A stretch of 64,000 nucleotides of DNA from Duganella sacchari. Lineage in GTDB: Bacteria; Pseudomonadota; Gammaproteobacteria; Burkholderiales; Burkholderiaceae_D. Position 1 is the stretch's first letter. Every line of letters begins with the position of its first letter. The stretch is from contig NZ_FRCX01000007.1 in assembly GCF_900143065.1 (NCBI RefSeq), forward strand, positions 360,349 to 424,348, read 5' to 3'. Made by a program: the position numbers and the translations under genes. A model generated the notes under the pieces. The model was not told where the DNA came from, did not search any database, and saw only the letters and a list, made by a program, of their open reading frames with translations. This document shows positions 17,555 to 27,300 of this stretch, in pieces.

Positions 17555-18483
17555 CAGTCGTTCAGTTGTTGTCGGGCGAGGAGGGCGGCGCCGCGTGCAC
17601 CACCGGCGTCGCCGAAGGCAGGCGGTAATACCGGTGGCGTTCGCACGCCGCAGAACAGGTGCCGGCTCATGGCGGCGGGCAGTTTTTCGTACAGGTGCGC
17701 CAGTTGCGACAGGCCGCCGCCGAGCACAATCGCGTGCGGGTCCAGCGTCAGCACCAGCGTGGCCAAGGCGTGGCCCAGCAGGTCCAGGTGGACCTCCAGC
17801 GTTTGCAGGGCGATGGCTGAGCCGCTTTGCGCGCGGGCGACGATGGACAGCGGCGTTTCATCGCCGCCGCCGAAGTGGCGGTGCAAATTGCTCATGCCGG
17901 GGCCGGAGACATAGCGTTCCAGGCAGCCGCGCCGTCCGCACGGGCAGTCGTACAGCGGCAGGCCGTAGGGCTCCAGCTGTGCGGCGGCCAGCGGCCAGTG
18001 GCCCCATTCGCCGGCCACACCGTTCGAGCCGCGCAACAGACGGCCATTGACGCAGTAGCCGCCGCCGGCACCGGTGCCGATGATGGCGCCGAACATGGTG
18101 GGCACGCCATCCGCTGCGCCGCCCTGTGCTTCGGACAGCGCAAAACACTGGCAGTCGTTGCCGACGGCGAGTGGGCGCTGCAAGGCGTCCTGCAGCGATT
18201 GCACCACCAGGCGGCCGTTCAGCGCCGGTACGTTGGAGCTGAGCTGGCGGCCGGTGACGCTGTCGATCACGCCCGGCAGGCCGATGCCGACCGGTGCGCG
18301 CAGTCCCAGCGCTGCGTCGGCGCGTTCGATCAAGCCCTGCATGGCGCCGATGAATTCGGCGAAGTCGGTGCCCGGCGTGGCGATACGCTCGCGGTGCACT
18401 TCACGCAGCCTGGCGTTTTCGTCGGCAAAGGCAACCAGTTCTATCTTGGTGCCGCCGATGTCGATGCCGTGGTAGCCGCGCAT
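17554..18483 (-). CDS. ROK family N-acetylhexosamine kinase
   Basis: A 309-residue cytoplasmic ROK kinase. It has the N-terminal phosphate-binding motif GIDIGGTKIELVAF, GIGLPGVID, the catalytic Asp in VGNDCQCFALSEA, FGAIIGTGAGGG, the zinc-site residues GEWGHWPL and CPCGRRGCLERYVSG, and a C-terminal VLGGGLSQ. It is closest in pattern to the NagK group. In this locus it would phosphorylate GalNAc at C6. The ATG at 18483 fits the family start; the ATG at 18498 would overlap agaS by 14 bases. Neither has a strong ribosome site, suggesting translational coupling to agaS. Confidence 0.9.
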   Translation of the reverse strand: MRGYHGIDIGGTKIELVAFADENARLREVHRERIATPGTDFAEFIGAMQGLIERADAALGLRAPVGIGLPGVIDSVTGRQLSSNVPALNGRLVVQSLQDALQRPLAVGNDCQCFALSEAQGGAADGVPTMFGAIIGTGAGGGYCVNGRLLRGSNGVAGEWGHWPLAAAQLEPYGLPLYDCPCGRRGCLERYVSGPGMSNLHRHFGGGDETPLSIVARAQSGSAIALQTLEVHLDLLGHALATLVLTLDPHAIVLGGGLSQLAHLYEKLPAAMSRHLFCGVRTPPVLPPAFGDAGGARGAALLARQQLND

Positions 18484-18484
18484 G

Positions 18485-19621
18485 TCAGAACTCGTCATGG
18501 CGGTAGATGGTGACGCCTTGCACCACGCGGTTCACGATGCCGCCCTTGAATGGATTGTCGGGACGCAGTTGCAGCAGCGCCGACTGGTGCAACGCGTACT
18601 GCTGCGCCATCAGCAGCCACAGCGGCGCCAGCCAGGCGTCCGGCCAGGCCGGGGTGTCGATCGAGAAGTCGCCGCCCGCGCCCACGGTCAGCACATCGGC
18701 TGCCACCTGGTCGCGGCGCAGTTCTTCCACCAGATCGTGCTCGTAACGGCGCGACAGCGGATCGGCGCTGCGGAACAGCAGCACCAGCGTTTCCGGATTG
18801 ACGGCGGCCTTGGGGCCATGGCGGAAACCCAGTGCGCTGTTTGCCATGGTCATGACGGAACCGGCGGTCAGCTCCATGATCTTCAGCGCGGCTTCCTTGG
18901 CCAGCGCTTCCAGCGGGCCGCTGCCCAGGTAGATCACGCGCGACACGCGCCTGGCGGCCAGCGCGGCGACTGGCGCCGACCACAGGCCCTGCGCCTGCTC
19001 GCCCAACTGGGCCAGCTTGTTCAGGCGCTCCGGCTGGAAGTCCGGATCGAGCGCAGACAGCGCCGCCAGCAGCATGCAGGTAAAGCTGCTGGTCATCGCG
19101 AAGCCGCGGTCGCAACTGGCGGCCGGCATCATCAGGTTCAAGCTCGCGCTGTCGTTGGCGCCTTGCTGCGCCAGGTCGCCTTCCGCGTTGCAGGTGATAT
19201 TCAGGAAGCGTGCATTCGGCACCAGGTCGCGCACCAGCTGCACGGCGCCGGTGCTTTCCGGGCTGTTGCCGCTGCGGGCGAAAGAGACCAGCAGCGTGGG
19301 CGCGCTGCTGTCCAGGTACAGGGCAGGGTGCGTCAGCAGGCTGGTGGTGGAGATGGCGCGCACCTGGCATGGCCAGGCGGCGTTGATTTCGTCCGCGATG
19401 ATCTCGCCCACATACGCCGAACTGCCGGCGCCGGTCAGGATCACGCGCTGTTGCGGATTGCGCAGGCTGTCGCCGAGGAAGGCGGCGATGCGGCTTTGCT
19501 CGGCGCCCAGATGCGCCGCCAGTTCGCGCCAGAGGGCTGGCTGGTGGGCGATTTCTTCTGCGGTCTCAAGGCCGCCTATGTCGCGCCAGTCGTTGGTCGT
19601 ACGCTGGAATAAGGTAGTCAT
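18485..19621 (-). CDS. agaS: AgaS, D-galactosamine-6-phosphate deaminase/isomerase
   Basis: A 378-residue double-SIS-domain protein with the length of E. coli AgaS. Sugar-phosphate-binding segments: ILTGAGSSAYVGE and SFARSGNSPES in the first SIS domain, YLGSGPLEALAKEAALKIMELT in the second, with GFRHGPKAAV later. AgaS converts galactosamine-6-phosphate to tagatose-6-phosphate and ammonia. It is the first gene of the minus-strand operon and begins at the divergent spacer shared with the TonB receptor. A CGAAAG motif directly precedes the ATG, so repressor binding could block translation or transcription start. Confidence 0.92.
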   Translation of the reverse strand: MTTLFQRTTNDWRDIGGLETAEEIAHQPALWRELAAHLGAEQSRIAAFLGDSLRNPQQRVILTGAGSSAYVGEIIADEINAAWPCQVRAISTTSLLTHPALYLDSSAPTLLVSFARSGNSPESTGAVQLVRDLVPNARFLNITCNAEGDLAQQGANDSASLNLMMPAASCDRGFAMTSSFTCMLLAALSALDPDFQPERLNKLAQLGEQAQGLWSAPVAALAARRVSRVIYLGSGPLEALAKEAALKIMELTAGSVMTMANSALGFRHGPKAAVNPETLVLLFRSADPLSRRYEHDLVEELRRDQVAADVLTVGAGGDFSIDTPAWPDAWLAPLWLLMAQQYALHQSALLQLRPDNPFKGGIVNRVVQGVTIYRHDEF

Positions 19622-19923
19622 CGAAAGATTTATCTGTTGAAGGCAGTCGAAGAGTAAGGTTTAATTTTCGAAATGTCAAATACGAAAGTTAAAAGAAAGT
19701 TTTTGAGTCAGCGCAAGGTGTCATCCTGTACCTTTTTTGCTACGAATTCGAAAGTAATTATGATTGTTGCATACTAATACGAAAGATTTTGCTCATTATT
19801 TTTCGATTTTTCTTTTCTTTTGGTTGACCGTGTTTGTTTTTATTTCTAGAGTAATTACAACGCAACGCCATAAGTCTTTCGGAAATTAAAACGCACAACA
19901 GCAAAAACGAGGGAGAGTTTCGT
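19622..19923. promoter_or_regulatory. Divergent control region of the GalNAc locus with repeated CGAAAG motifs
   Basis: A 302-base AT-rich spacer between agaS and the TonB receptor gene, in sharp contrast to the GC-rich genes. CGAAAG occurs at 19622-19627, 19683-19688, 19749-19754 and 19780-19785. Its complement CTTTCG is at 19876-19881, and related TTTCGA(A) cores lie at 19665-19673 and 19801-19806. AgaR proteins are known to bind sites with repeated GAAA/TTTC cores, so these are candidate AgaR operators. No ORF is supported here. Confidence 0.6.
19824..19852 (+). promoter_or_regulatory. Candidate sigma-70 promoter of the TonB receptor operon
   Basis: TTGACC, a 17-base spacer, then TAGAGT. 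It lies about 70 bases before the receptor ATG, with CGAAAG-type motifs on both sides, as expected for a repressed promoter. Confidence 0.45.
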
Positions 19924-22900
19924 ATGCATCACAGCCGCCATAGCCATTTTCCGCTTCGCCATAGCGCTATTCGTCACGCAACAGCCATTCTGATCGGTTT
20001 GAGTATGGCTGCAGCTGGCCAGCATGCGCTGGCGCAGTCCAATGCTACTACCACTATCTATGGTGAGGTAGCGACACCTGCCGGCGCCACGGTGGTACTG
20101 CAAAACCTGGACACCGGGACCCAGCGTACCCTGACCCCGGATGCGTCCGGCCGCTACGTCGCCAACTCGATGCCGCCGGGGCGCTATGCACTGCGTGTGC
20201 TGCGCAATGGTGTGGTGCAGGAGAGCCGTGAAGTTGAGGCAGTGGTGGGCAGTGGCGCTGAAGTGAACTTTGGTGCTGCGGCTGCACAAGGCCAGACCGT
20301 GGTGGTGCGCGCTGCGCGCACGGTGATTGACGTTTCCAGTACAAATAATGGCGTGGTGTTCACCGCCAAAGAACTCAAGGCGCTGCCGGTCGCGAATGAT
20401 GTGGCGTCGGTGGTGCAACTGACGCCCGGCGTGGCGCGCGGTACCAATAGCCAGTATGGCAATGCGCCTTCCATCGGCGGTTCGGGCCAGTCGGAAAATG
20501 CGTTTTACGTCAACGGCTTCCCGGTCACGAACATCCTGACCCAGGTGGGCGCATCGGAATTGCCGTTCGGCGCGATCTCCAATATGCAGGTTTTGTCAGG
20601 CGGCTACGGCGCCGAATTCGGCCGCTCCACTGGTGGCGTGGTCAATATCACGACCAAGAGTGGCGGTAACGACTTCCATGCCGGCGGCAAGCTGTCGACT
20701 ATTCCGGCCAGCTTGCGTGGCGCGCCACAGAACACCTACTATCCCAATACCGGTACCCACGCCGACACCGATGGCAAGCTGCTGTACTGGAACCAGGACA
20801 ACCGCACCACCAGTAAAGTCGCAGGATTGTATGGCAGCGGCCCGATCATCAAGAACAAGCTGTTTGCCTTCATTGGGCTGGAGCGTACCAAGACCAGCAG
20901 CGAATCGATTGCCGCGACAACCGACGCTTCTGCGGTGAGCCTGAAAAGTGGCTGGAGTACCGGCGATACCACCACCGACCGTGGCCTGGTAAAGCTTGAC
21001 TTTAACCTCACTGAAGATCATCACTTCGAATACACCAAGCTGTATGACCGCACCGAAGTGTTCAGCCGCGCCTATGGTTTTGATTACACCACGCTTGCGC
21101 ATAACAATGTGCCTGCCACCGCAGGGGAAACCACCGTCAACTGCTGCGGCGCTGCTGCAGCGCCCGGCGCGAATATCGATGTCTTCAAATATACCGGCTA
21201 CCTGACCGACAATCTGACGGTAACCGCGGTGTATGGCAAGTCGCGCACCCACCATACGCGTACCCCGTCCGGCTACGATCCGGCACTGGCGCAAGTGTCG
21301 ACCGGCATCACGGTGCAAGTGCCAACGCTGAATTATCCCGTGCCGCAGACGGTGACTGGCAATCTGGTTGATCCATCGTCGCGCGACAGCCAGAAGGGCA
21401 AGCGTCTCGACATCGAATACCGTCTGGGTGACCACTCGCTGCGCGGCGGTATTGACCGCATCGACGTGGATTCCAAGGTCGGTTTCATGCTGGCTGGCGG
21501 TTATCGCTGGACCTATCGCAAGGCTGCCGATCCTGCGCGTGCCATCAATGGCGCCTTCGAAACCCCGGCGCAGGGTGGTGGTTACGGTACCCAGGGCTAC
21601 TATGTAAGTCGCGACTACTATTCGAACCTGGCCAATCCGACCAGCGAGCAGTCGGCGCAGTATCTTCAGGATCACTGGCAGATTACGCCGCGCGTGTTGC
21701 TGGACCTGGGGCTGCGCCGCGAGCAATTCACCAACTACACCAGCACGGGTGATGCGTTCATTTCACAACGCAATATGATTGCGCCGCGCCTGGGCGTGAC
21801 GTGGGATTATGCCGGTGATGGTTCGGTCAAGTTGTTCGCCAACGCAGGGCGCTACCATTTGCCGGTGCCATCCAACCTGTCGAGCAATATGGCGGCGCCA
21901 TTCACCTCGACCAGCGAATACTTTACCTATACCGGTGTGGACCAGGTGACGGGGGCGCCGACTGGCCTGCATGCGATCTCCAAACCGTATTCGGCCAACA
22001 ATGCGTATGGTCAGAGCCGTGATGCGCGTGAAGTCACCGCGATCGGCCTGAAACCGCTGTCGCAGGATGAAATGTCGCTGGGCTTCGAAAAGGCGTTCAA
22101 CAAGCAGCTGGTGGTGGGGGCCAGTGTGTTGTATCGCCGGATGAACGACACCAATGACGACACCTGTGATCAGCGTCCTATCGATGCCTGGGCAGCGCGC
22201 AACCACGTGGATGCCAGCCACTGGAGCGGTTTCCAGTGCGCCATCATCAATCCTGGCCGTGACAACGCGCTGTGGATCAACTTCAACGATGGCAAGGGCT
22301 TGCAACGTGTCGACATCTCGGCGGCGGAGTGGGGCGATCCAAAGCCAGACCGCACCTACAAGGCGCTCAACCTGTTTGCCGAGCATCCGCTGAGCAATGG
22401 CTGGTATGGCAAAGTCACCTACACCTTGTCAGCGTTGAAGGGCAATATGGAAGGCCAGACCGATACCATCGGCGGTGGCGACGTTGGCCTGACCGTCAGC
22501 GATGACCACAAGGAGCTGATGTACAACGCCTACGGCTATCTGCCAGGCGACCATCGCCATGCGATCAAGGCCTATGGCTTTGTGCAACTGACGCCGGAGT
22601 GGAACGTGGGCGCCAATCTGTCGCTGATTTCCGGGGCGCCGCGCAACTGTATCGGCGAGCTGCCAGCGGACCTGAAGTGGTCGGGCGACTACGGCGCTGC
22701 TTACTTCTACTGCAATGGCAAGCCGACCCCGCGTGGCAGCCAGGGCCGCCTGCCGTGGCAAGCCACGCTGGACCTGAATGCAGCATATATGCCGCGTTTT
22801 GCCAAAGGACTGAGCCTGAAGGTCGACGTATTCAATGTCTTCGATCGCCAGACGGTCCAGCGCTACAACGAAACCCGTGAGGATGGCGGCGGTGCGATCG

Positions 22901-22974
22901 CCCGCAGCTATCTGCAGGTCACCAGCCGTACCGCGCCGCGCTCCGTGCGCCTGACTGCGGAGTATGAATTCTAA
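19924..22974 (+). CDS. TonB-dependent outer-membrane receptor with N-terminal carboxypeptidase-regulatory-like domain
   Basis: A 1016-residue TonB-dependent transporter. A signal peptide (SMAAAGQHALAQ) is followed by a CarboxypepD_reg-like domain (about residues 42-115; GEVATPAGATVVLQN, GRYVANSMPPGRYALRV), the plug (VQLTPGVARGTNSQYGNAPS, GSGQSENAFYVNGFP, GGYGAEFGRSTGGVVNITTK) and a large barrel ending with TAEYEF. This architecture is typical of glycan-uptake receptors in proteobacteria. It heads the plus-strand arm and faces agaS, so it is a good candidate for outer-membrane import of GalNAc-containing glycans. The ribosome site is GAGGGAGAG. Confidence 0.9.
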   Translation: MHHSRHSHFPLRHSAIRHATAILIGLSMAAAGQHALAQSNATTTIYGEVATPAGATVVLQNLDTGTQRTLTPDASGRYVANSMPPGRYALRVLRNGVVQESREVEAVVGSGAEVNFGAAAAQGQTVVVRAARTVIDVSSTNNGVVFTAKELKALPVANDVASVVQLTPGVARGTNSQYGNAPSIGGSGQSENAFYVNGFPVTNILTQVGASELPFGAISNMQVLSGGYGAEFGRSTGGVVNITTKSGGNDFHAGGKLSTIPASLRGAPQNTYYPNTGTHADTDGKLLYWNQDNRTTSKVAGLYGSGPIIKNKLFAFIGLERTKTSSESIAATTDASAVSLKSGWSTGDTTTDRGLVKLDFNLTEDHHFEYTKLYDRTEVFSRAYGFDYTTLAHNNVPATAGETTVNCCGAAAAPGANIDVFKYTGYLTDNLTVTAVYGKSRTHHTRTPSGYDPALAQVSTGITVQVPTLNYPVPQTVTGNLVDPSSRDSQKGKRLDIEYRLGDHSLRGGIDRIDVDSKVGFMLAGGYRWTYRKAADPARAINGAFETPAQGGGYGTQGYYVSRDYYSNLANPTSEQSAQYLQDHWQITPRVLLDLGLRREQFTNYTSTGDAFISQRNMIAPRLGVTWDYAGDGSVKLFANAGRYHLPVPSNLSSNMAAPFTSTSEYFTYTGVDQVTGAPTGLHAISKPYSANNAYGQSRDAREVTAIGLKPLSQDEMSLGFEKAFNKQLVVGASVLYRRMNDTNDDTCDQRPIDAWAARNHVDASHWSGFQCAIINPGRDNALWINFNDGKGLQRVDISAAEWGDPKPDRTYKALNLFAEHPLSNGWYGKVTYTLSALKGNMEGQTDTIGGGDVGLTVSDDHKELMYNAYGYLPGDHRHAIKAYGFVQLTPEWNVGANLSLISGAPRNCIGELPADLKWSGDYGAAYFYCNGKPTPRGSQGRLPWQATLDLNAAYMPRFAKGLSLKVDVFNVFDRQTVQRYNETREDGGGAIARSYLQVTSRTAPRSVRLTAEYEF

Positions 22975-22988
22975 GAGGAGGAGATGAC

Positions 22989-24296
22989 ATGAAACAACGA
23001 CGTATGTTTTTGTATTCAGCAGCACTGTTCCTGAGCGCTTGTGGTGGCAATGGCGCCAGCACCGTCAGCGCGCCTGTCGCCCAGACATTGGGCGCCCGTG
23101 TTGAAACCGCCGCTGCCAGCGTGCAGACGGTGGCGCTGGCCGGCAATGCCTTCATCACGTCGGCGCCGGCCGGAGCGGATGAAATCATCAACGATAGCGG
23201 CCTGGCCAACTGGACGAATGCCAACACTGTCACCAGCGCCTACTTCCGCATGGCGTCCGCCGGCTCGGTGACGCTGGGACTCGATGCACGTCTGGCGGGC
23301 AGTAATAACAGTACCATCAAGGTCACGGTCAACGGCACGCCGTTCACCGTCAAGCTGGCCACTACGGCAAGCAAGACTTATGCGGTAGGTACGGTGAACG
23401 TGGCGGCACCGGGTTATGTGAAAGTGGACCTGCAGGGTGTCAGCAAAGACGGCGGCTATTTCGGCGATGTCTCGGCACTGAAGGTCACCACCTCGGCGAC
23501 CATCAATTACGCCAGCGATGCGGCCAATTATTACTGGTCGCGCCGTGGGCCTTCGGTCCACATGGGTTATACGACACCGGCCAACACCGAATACTTCTAC
23601 AACGAAGTCACGGTCCCGGCGGCGCAGGATCCAATTGGCTCCTACTTCATGGCCAATGGTTTTGGCCAAGGCTACCTTGGCATCCAGGTCAAATCGCCCA
23701 CCGAACGCTGGGTACTGTTCTCGGTATGGGATGCCGATAACGGCGCCAAGACGACGCTGGTCAGCAAAGGCGCTGGCGTGGTGGATAACAGTTTTGGCGG
23801 CGAAGGCACGGGCGGCCAGGCATATCTGGTCTATCCTTGGGTGGCCGGTAACACCTACCGATTCATCACCCGCGCGCGGCCGGACGGCGCTGGCAGCACG
23901 CTGTACTCGGCCTGGTTCTATGCACCTGAAACAGGGGCGTGGCGCTACATGGCGACCTGGAAGCGTCCTTCCACGACGACGTACCTGACCGGCAATCACT
24001 CCTTCCTGGAAAACTTCATCGACACCAATGGCTACCACGGACGCCGCGTCCTGTTTGGCAATCAATGGGCGCGTAACGTCTCTGGCGCGTGGTCTGAGGT
24101 GACAGCCGCGCGTCTCACGGGCGATGCTACTGTGACCAACGCGCAGCGCATGGATTACGCAGGTGGACTCCAGAATGGCCAGTTCTATTTGCGTAACGGT
24201 GGTTTCTTCGCCGACTACGTGCCGGTCAATCAAAACTTTACCCGGCCTGCCACCGGCCAGCAACCAACGGTAGACGTCAACAGCCTGCCGCAGTAA
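22989..24296 (+). CDS. Lipoprotein with DUF5077 and DUF3472 domains
   Basis: A 435-residue predicted lipoprotein: the lipobox is FLSACGGNG. After a low-complexity linker comes a beta-sandwich segment (about 55-165; STIKVTVNGTPFTVKLA, GYVKVDLQGVSKDGG) matching DUF5077, then a DUF3472 domain (about 175-420; RRGPSVHMGYTTP, ERWVLFSVWDADNG, VSKGAGVVDNSFGGEGTGGQ, NQWARNVSGAW). Both domains often occur together beside glycoside hydrolases and may bind glycan. It lies 14 bases after the receptor gene and 14 before the GH31 gene. I infer a surface or periplasmic glycan-binding or accessory role; the activity is unproven. Confidence 0.82.
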   Translation: MKQRRMFLYSAALFLSACGGNGASTVSAPVAQTLGARVETAAASVQTVALAGNAFITSAPAGADEIINDSGLANWTNANTVTSAYFRMASAGSVTLGLDARLAGSNNSTIKVTVNGTPFTVKLATTASKTYAVGTVNVAAPGYVKVDLQGVSKDGGYFGDVSALKVTTSATINYASDAANYYWSRRGPSVHMGYTTPANTEYFYNEVTVPAAQDPIGSYFMANGFGQGYLGIQVKSPTERWVLFSVWDADNGAKTTLVSKGAGVVDNSFGGEGTGGQAYLVYPWVAGNTYRFITRARPDGAGSTLYSAWFYAPETGAWRYMATWKRPSTTTYLTGNHSFLENFIDTNGYHGRRVLFGNQWARNVSGAWSEVTAARLTGDATVTNAQRMDYAGGLQNGQFYLRNGGFFADYVPVNQNFTRPATGQQPTVDVNSLPQ

Positions 24297-24310
24297 TCGT
24301 AAGGAAGAAC

Positions 24311-27300
24311 ATGAAATTTGTTTCAGCTATTGCCGCCGTGTTGGCCAGCGCTCCGGTGCTGGCCGCACCGATCGGTAATTTACGCACCGTGAACGCCGGC
24401 GCCGGCCAGCAGTGGGACCTGGTCACCGACACTGGCGCTCATGTGCAAATCAGCTTGCCGCGTGCGGATGTCTTGCATATCTGGGCCGGCCCCAAGTCCG
24501 GCCTGACCGGCGCGGGCGACAAGGCAGCGCCGATTGTGGTGGCCACGCCGGCTGCTTCGGTGGAGCACAGCGTCAGCGAACAGCCTGACCATATTGTGAT
24601 CAGCACCAAGGCACTGAGCCTGCGCATCGACCGCAAGCCGCTGCGTTTCAGCCTGTTCCGCGCGGGCGATACGCAAGCGCTGTGGCGCGAGGTGCAGCCG
24701 CTGGAGCTGGGCGACAAGCAAAGCGTGCAGACGCTGTCGAGCGACAAGGCCGAGCGTTTCTTTGGCGGCGGCCAGCAGAACGGCCGCTATGAATTCAAGG
24801 GCAAGCAGCTGCAGGTGTCGTACTCGGGCGGCTGGGAAGAGGGCGACCGTCCTAGCCCGGCGCCATTTCTTATGAGTTCGCGCGGCTGGGGCATGCTGCG
24901 TAATACCTGGTCGGACGGCAGCTACGATCTGCGCCAGGGCGACCAGATCTCGCTGGAGCATGACGAAGCGCGCTTCGACGCGTATTACTTTGTCGGCAAG
25001 GACGTGCGCGATGTGCTGGCGCGCTACACCGAATGGACCGGCCGCGCGCGCATGCTGCCGCGCTGGGCGCTGGAATACGGCGACGCCGACTGCTATAACG
25101 ACGGCGACAACGTCAAGAAACCGGGCACGGTGCCGAAAGGCTGGACCGATGGCCCGACCGGCAAGACGCCGGACGTGATTGAAACCGTGGCCCGACAATA
25201 CCGCGAGCACGATATGCCAGGCGGCTGGATATTGCCGAATGATGGCTATGGTTGCGGCTACTCGGCGCTGCCGGAGACGGTGCAGGGCCTGGCCAAGTAC
25301 GGATTCCGCACCGGCCTGTGGACCGAAAACGGCGTCGAGAAAATGGCGTGGGAAGTCGGCACCGCCGGCACCCGCGTGCAGAAGCTGGACGTGGCGTGGA
25401 CCGGCAAGGGCTATCAGTTCTCGCTGGATGCCAACAAGTCGGCCTATGACGGCATTCTGAATAATTCCGATGGGCGGCCGTTCATCTGGACCGTGATGGG
25501 CTGGGCCGGCACCCAGCGCTACGCTGTCACCTGGACTGGCGACCAGAGCGCCAGCTGGGACTATATCCGCTGGCATGTGCCGACGCTGATCGGCTCCGGC
25601 CTGTCTGGCCAGGCCTATGCCACCGGCGACGTCGATGCGATTTTCGGCGGCAGCCCGGAGACTTATACGCGTGATTTGCAGTGGAAGAGTTTTACCCCGG
25701 TGTTGATGGGCATGTCCGGCTGGGCGGCGGCGGAGCGCAAGCACCCGTGGTGGTTTGCCGAGCCGTATGTCAGCATCAATCGCCGCTACCTGAAGCTCAA
25801 GATGCGTCTGACGCCATATATGTACACGCTGATGCGTGAAGCGGAGCAGAGCGGGGCGCCGCTGGTGCGCGGCCTGATGTGGGATTACCCGAACGATCCC
25901 GCCGCCTACACCGAAGCGTATAAATACCAGTACATGCTGGGCCGCGACCTGCTGGTGGCGCCGGTGTACCGCAGCCAGGCCGTGAGCCAGGGCTGGCGCC
26001 GCGGCATCCACCTGCCGGAAGGACAGTGGTTTGAATACTGGGATGGCCGTCAGGCCACGGCCGGCAAGGAAGGCCGCGATATCGACCTGGCTGTCACGCT
26101 GGACAAGCTGCCGGTGTTTGTCCGCGCTGGCGCCATCCTGCCGATGTATCCGGAGATGCTGTATGACGGCGAGAAGCCCAAGGATGTGCTGACGCTGGAC
26201 CTGTATCCGCATGGCGCGTCTGAATATACGCTGTATGAAGACGATGGCAATACCCGCCGCTATCAGGATGGCGCCTTCAGTCAGCAGACCATCCGCATGA
26301 ATGCCAGCGCTGACGGCGTAACGGTCGATGTGGCGCCGGTGAGCGGCAGCTACGACAAGCAGCTGCCGCGCCGCGCCTATGCGCTGCGCATGCTGGCACG
26401 TCAGCGTCCTGCGGCAGTCAGCGTGACCGCTGCGGCAGGCGCCTCGGGTTCTGTGCTGTCGCCACTGGCCGACCGCGCTGCGTTCGACGCCGCTAAAGAA
26501 GGCTGGTATTTCGACGCCGCTGAACGTCAGGGCACGTTACACGTGAAGACTGCCAGCCAGGACATCCGCCAGCCGTTGCGCGTCAGCGTGCAGACCGGCG
26601 CCGCGCTGGCGGTCGCCGATGACGCTTTCCCTTCTGCGCCGGCATTGGGCCGCGCCATCCCTGCGGACGCGATGATGGTATTGAACCGGCCATCCGAAGA
26701 AACCGGCAACCCGCTGGAAAACGCATTCGACAACAACCCGGCCACCTGGTTCCGCACCACGCGCAGCCCGGCGGTGCAGGGCGGGCCGCATGAATGGGTG
26801 ATCGGCTTCACCGAACGCCGCCTCATCGACGGCATTGAAATCGCACCGCGCAATGACCAGCACTGGAAGCACGGCCAGATCCGCGACTATGAAATCTACA
26901 TGGGCGACAACAACGGCGACTGGGGCACGCCGGTCAAACGCGGCCAGCTGAAATTGCAGGAAGGTGTGCAGGCGATCAGTTTCGCGCCAACCGCTGGCCG
27001 CCTGCTGCGCTTCCGCGTCCTCAGCACGCAGAACCCCGAGGGCGATGGTGCAGCGGGCACAGATCCGATGGTGACTGCGGTCGGCGCATCGGCAGCACGT
27101 GTGTTTAACGCTGCCGTCGCCAGCGAAGTGGCGCCGATCACACTGTCCACCTTCCATGTCATGGCTTACCAGCCGAAGGAAGGCCCGGAGCTGCAGCAGT
27201 ATCTGTCCGACCTGGCCCTGCCCAAGAGCGTCAGCCGCGACAAGCCTGCCAACGGCAAGGAGATGCGGATGAACGGCCTGTGGTTCCGCAAAGGCCTGGG

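Noticed and set aside
24380..26212. A 610-codon open frame antisense to the GH31 gene
   Set aside because: No recognisable domain; Ala/Arg/His-rich shadow of a clear GH31 enzyme.
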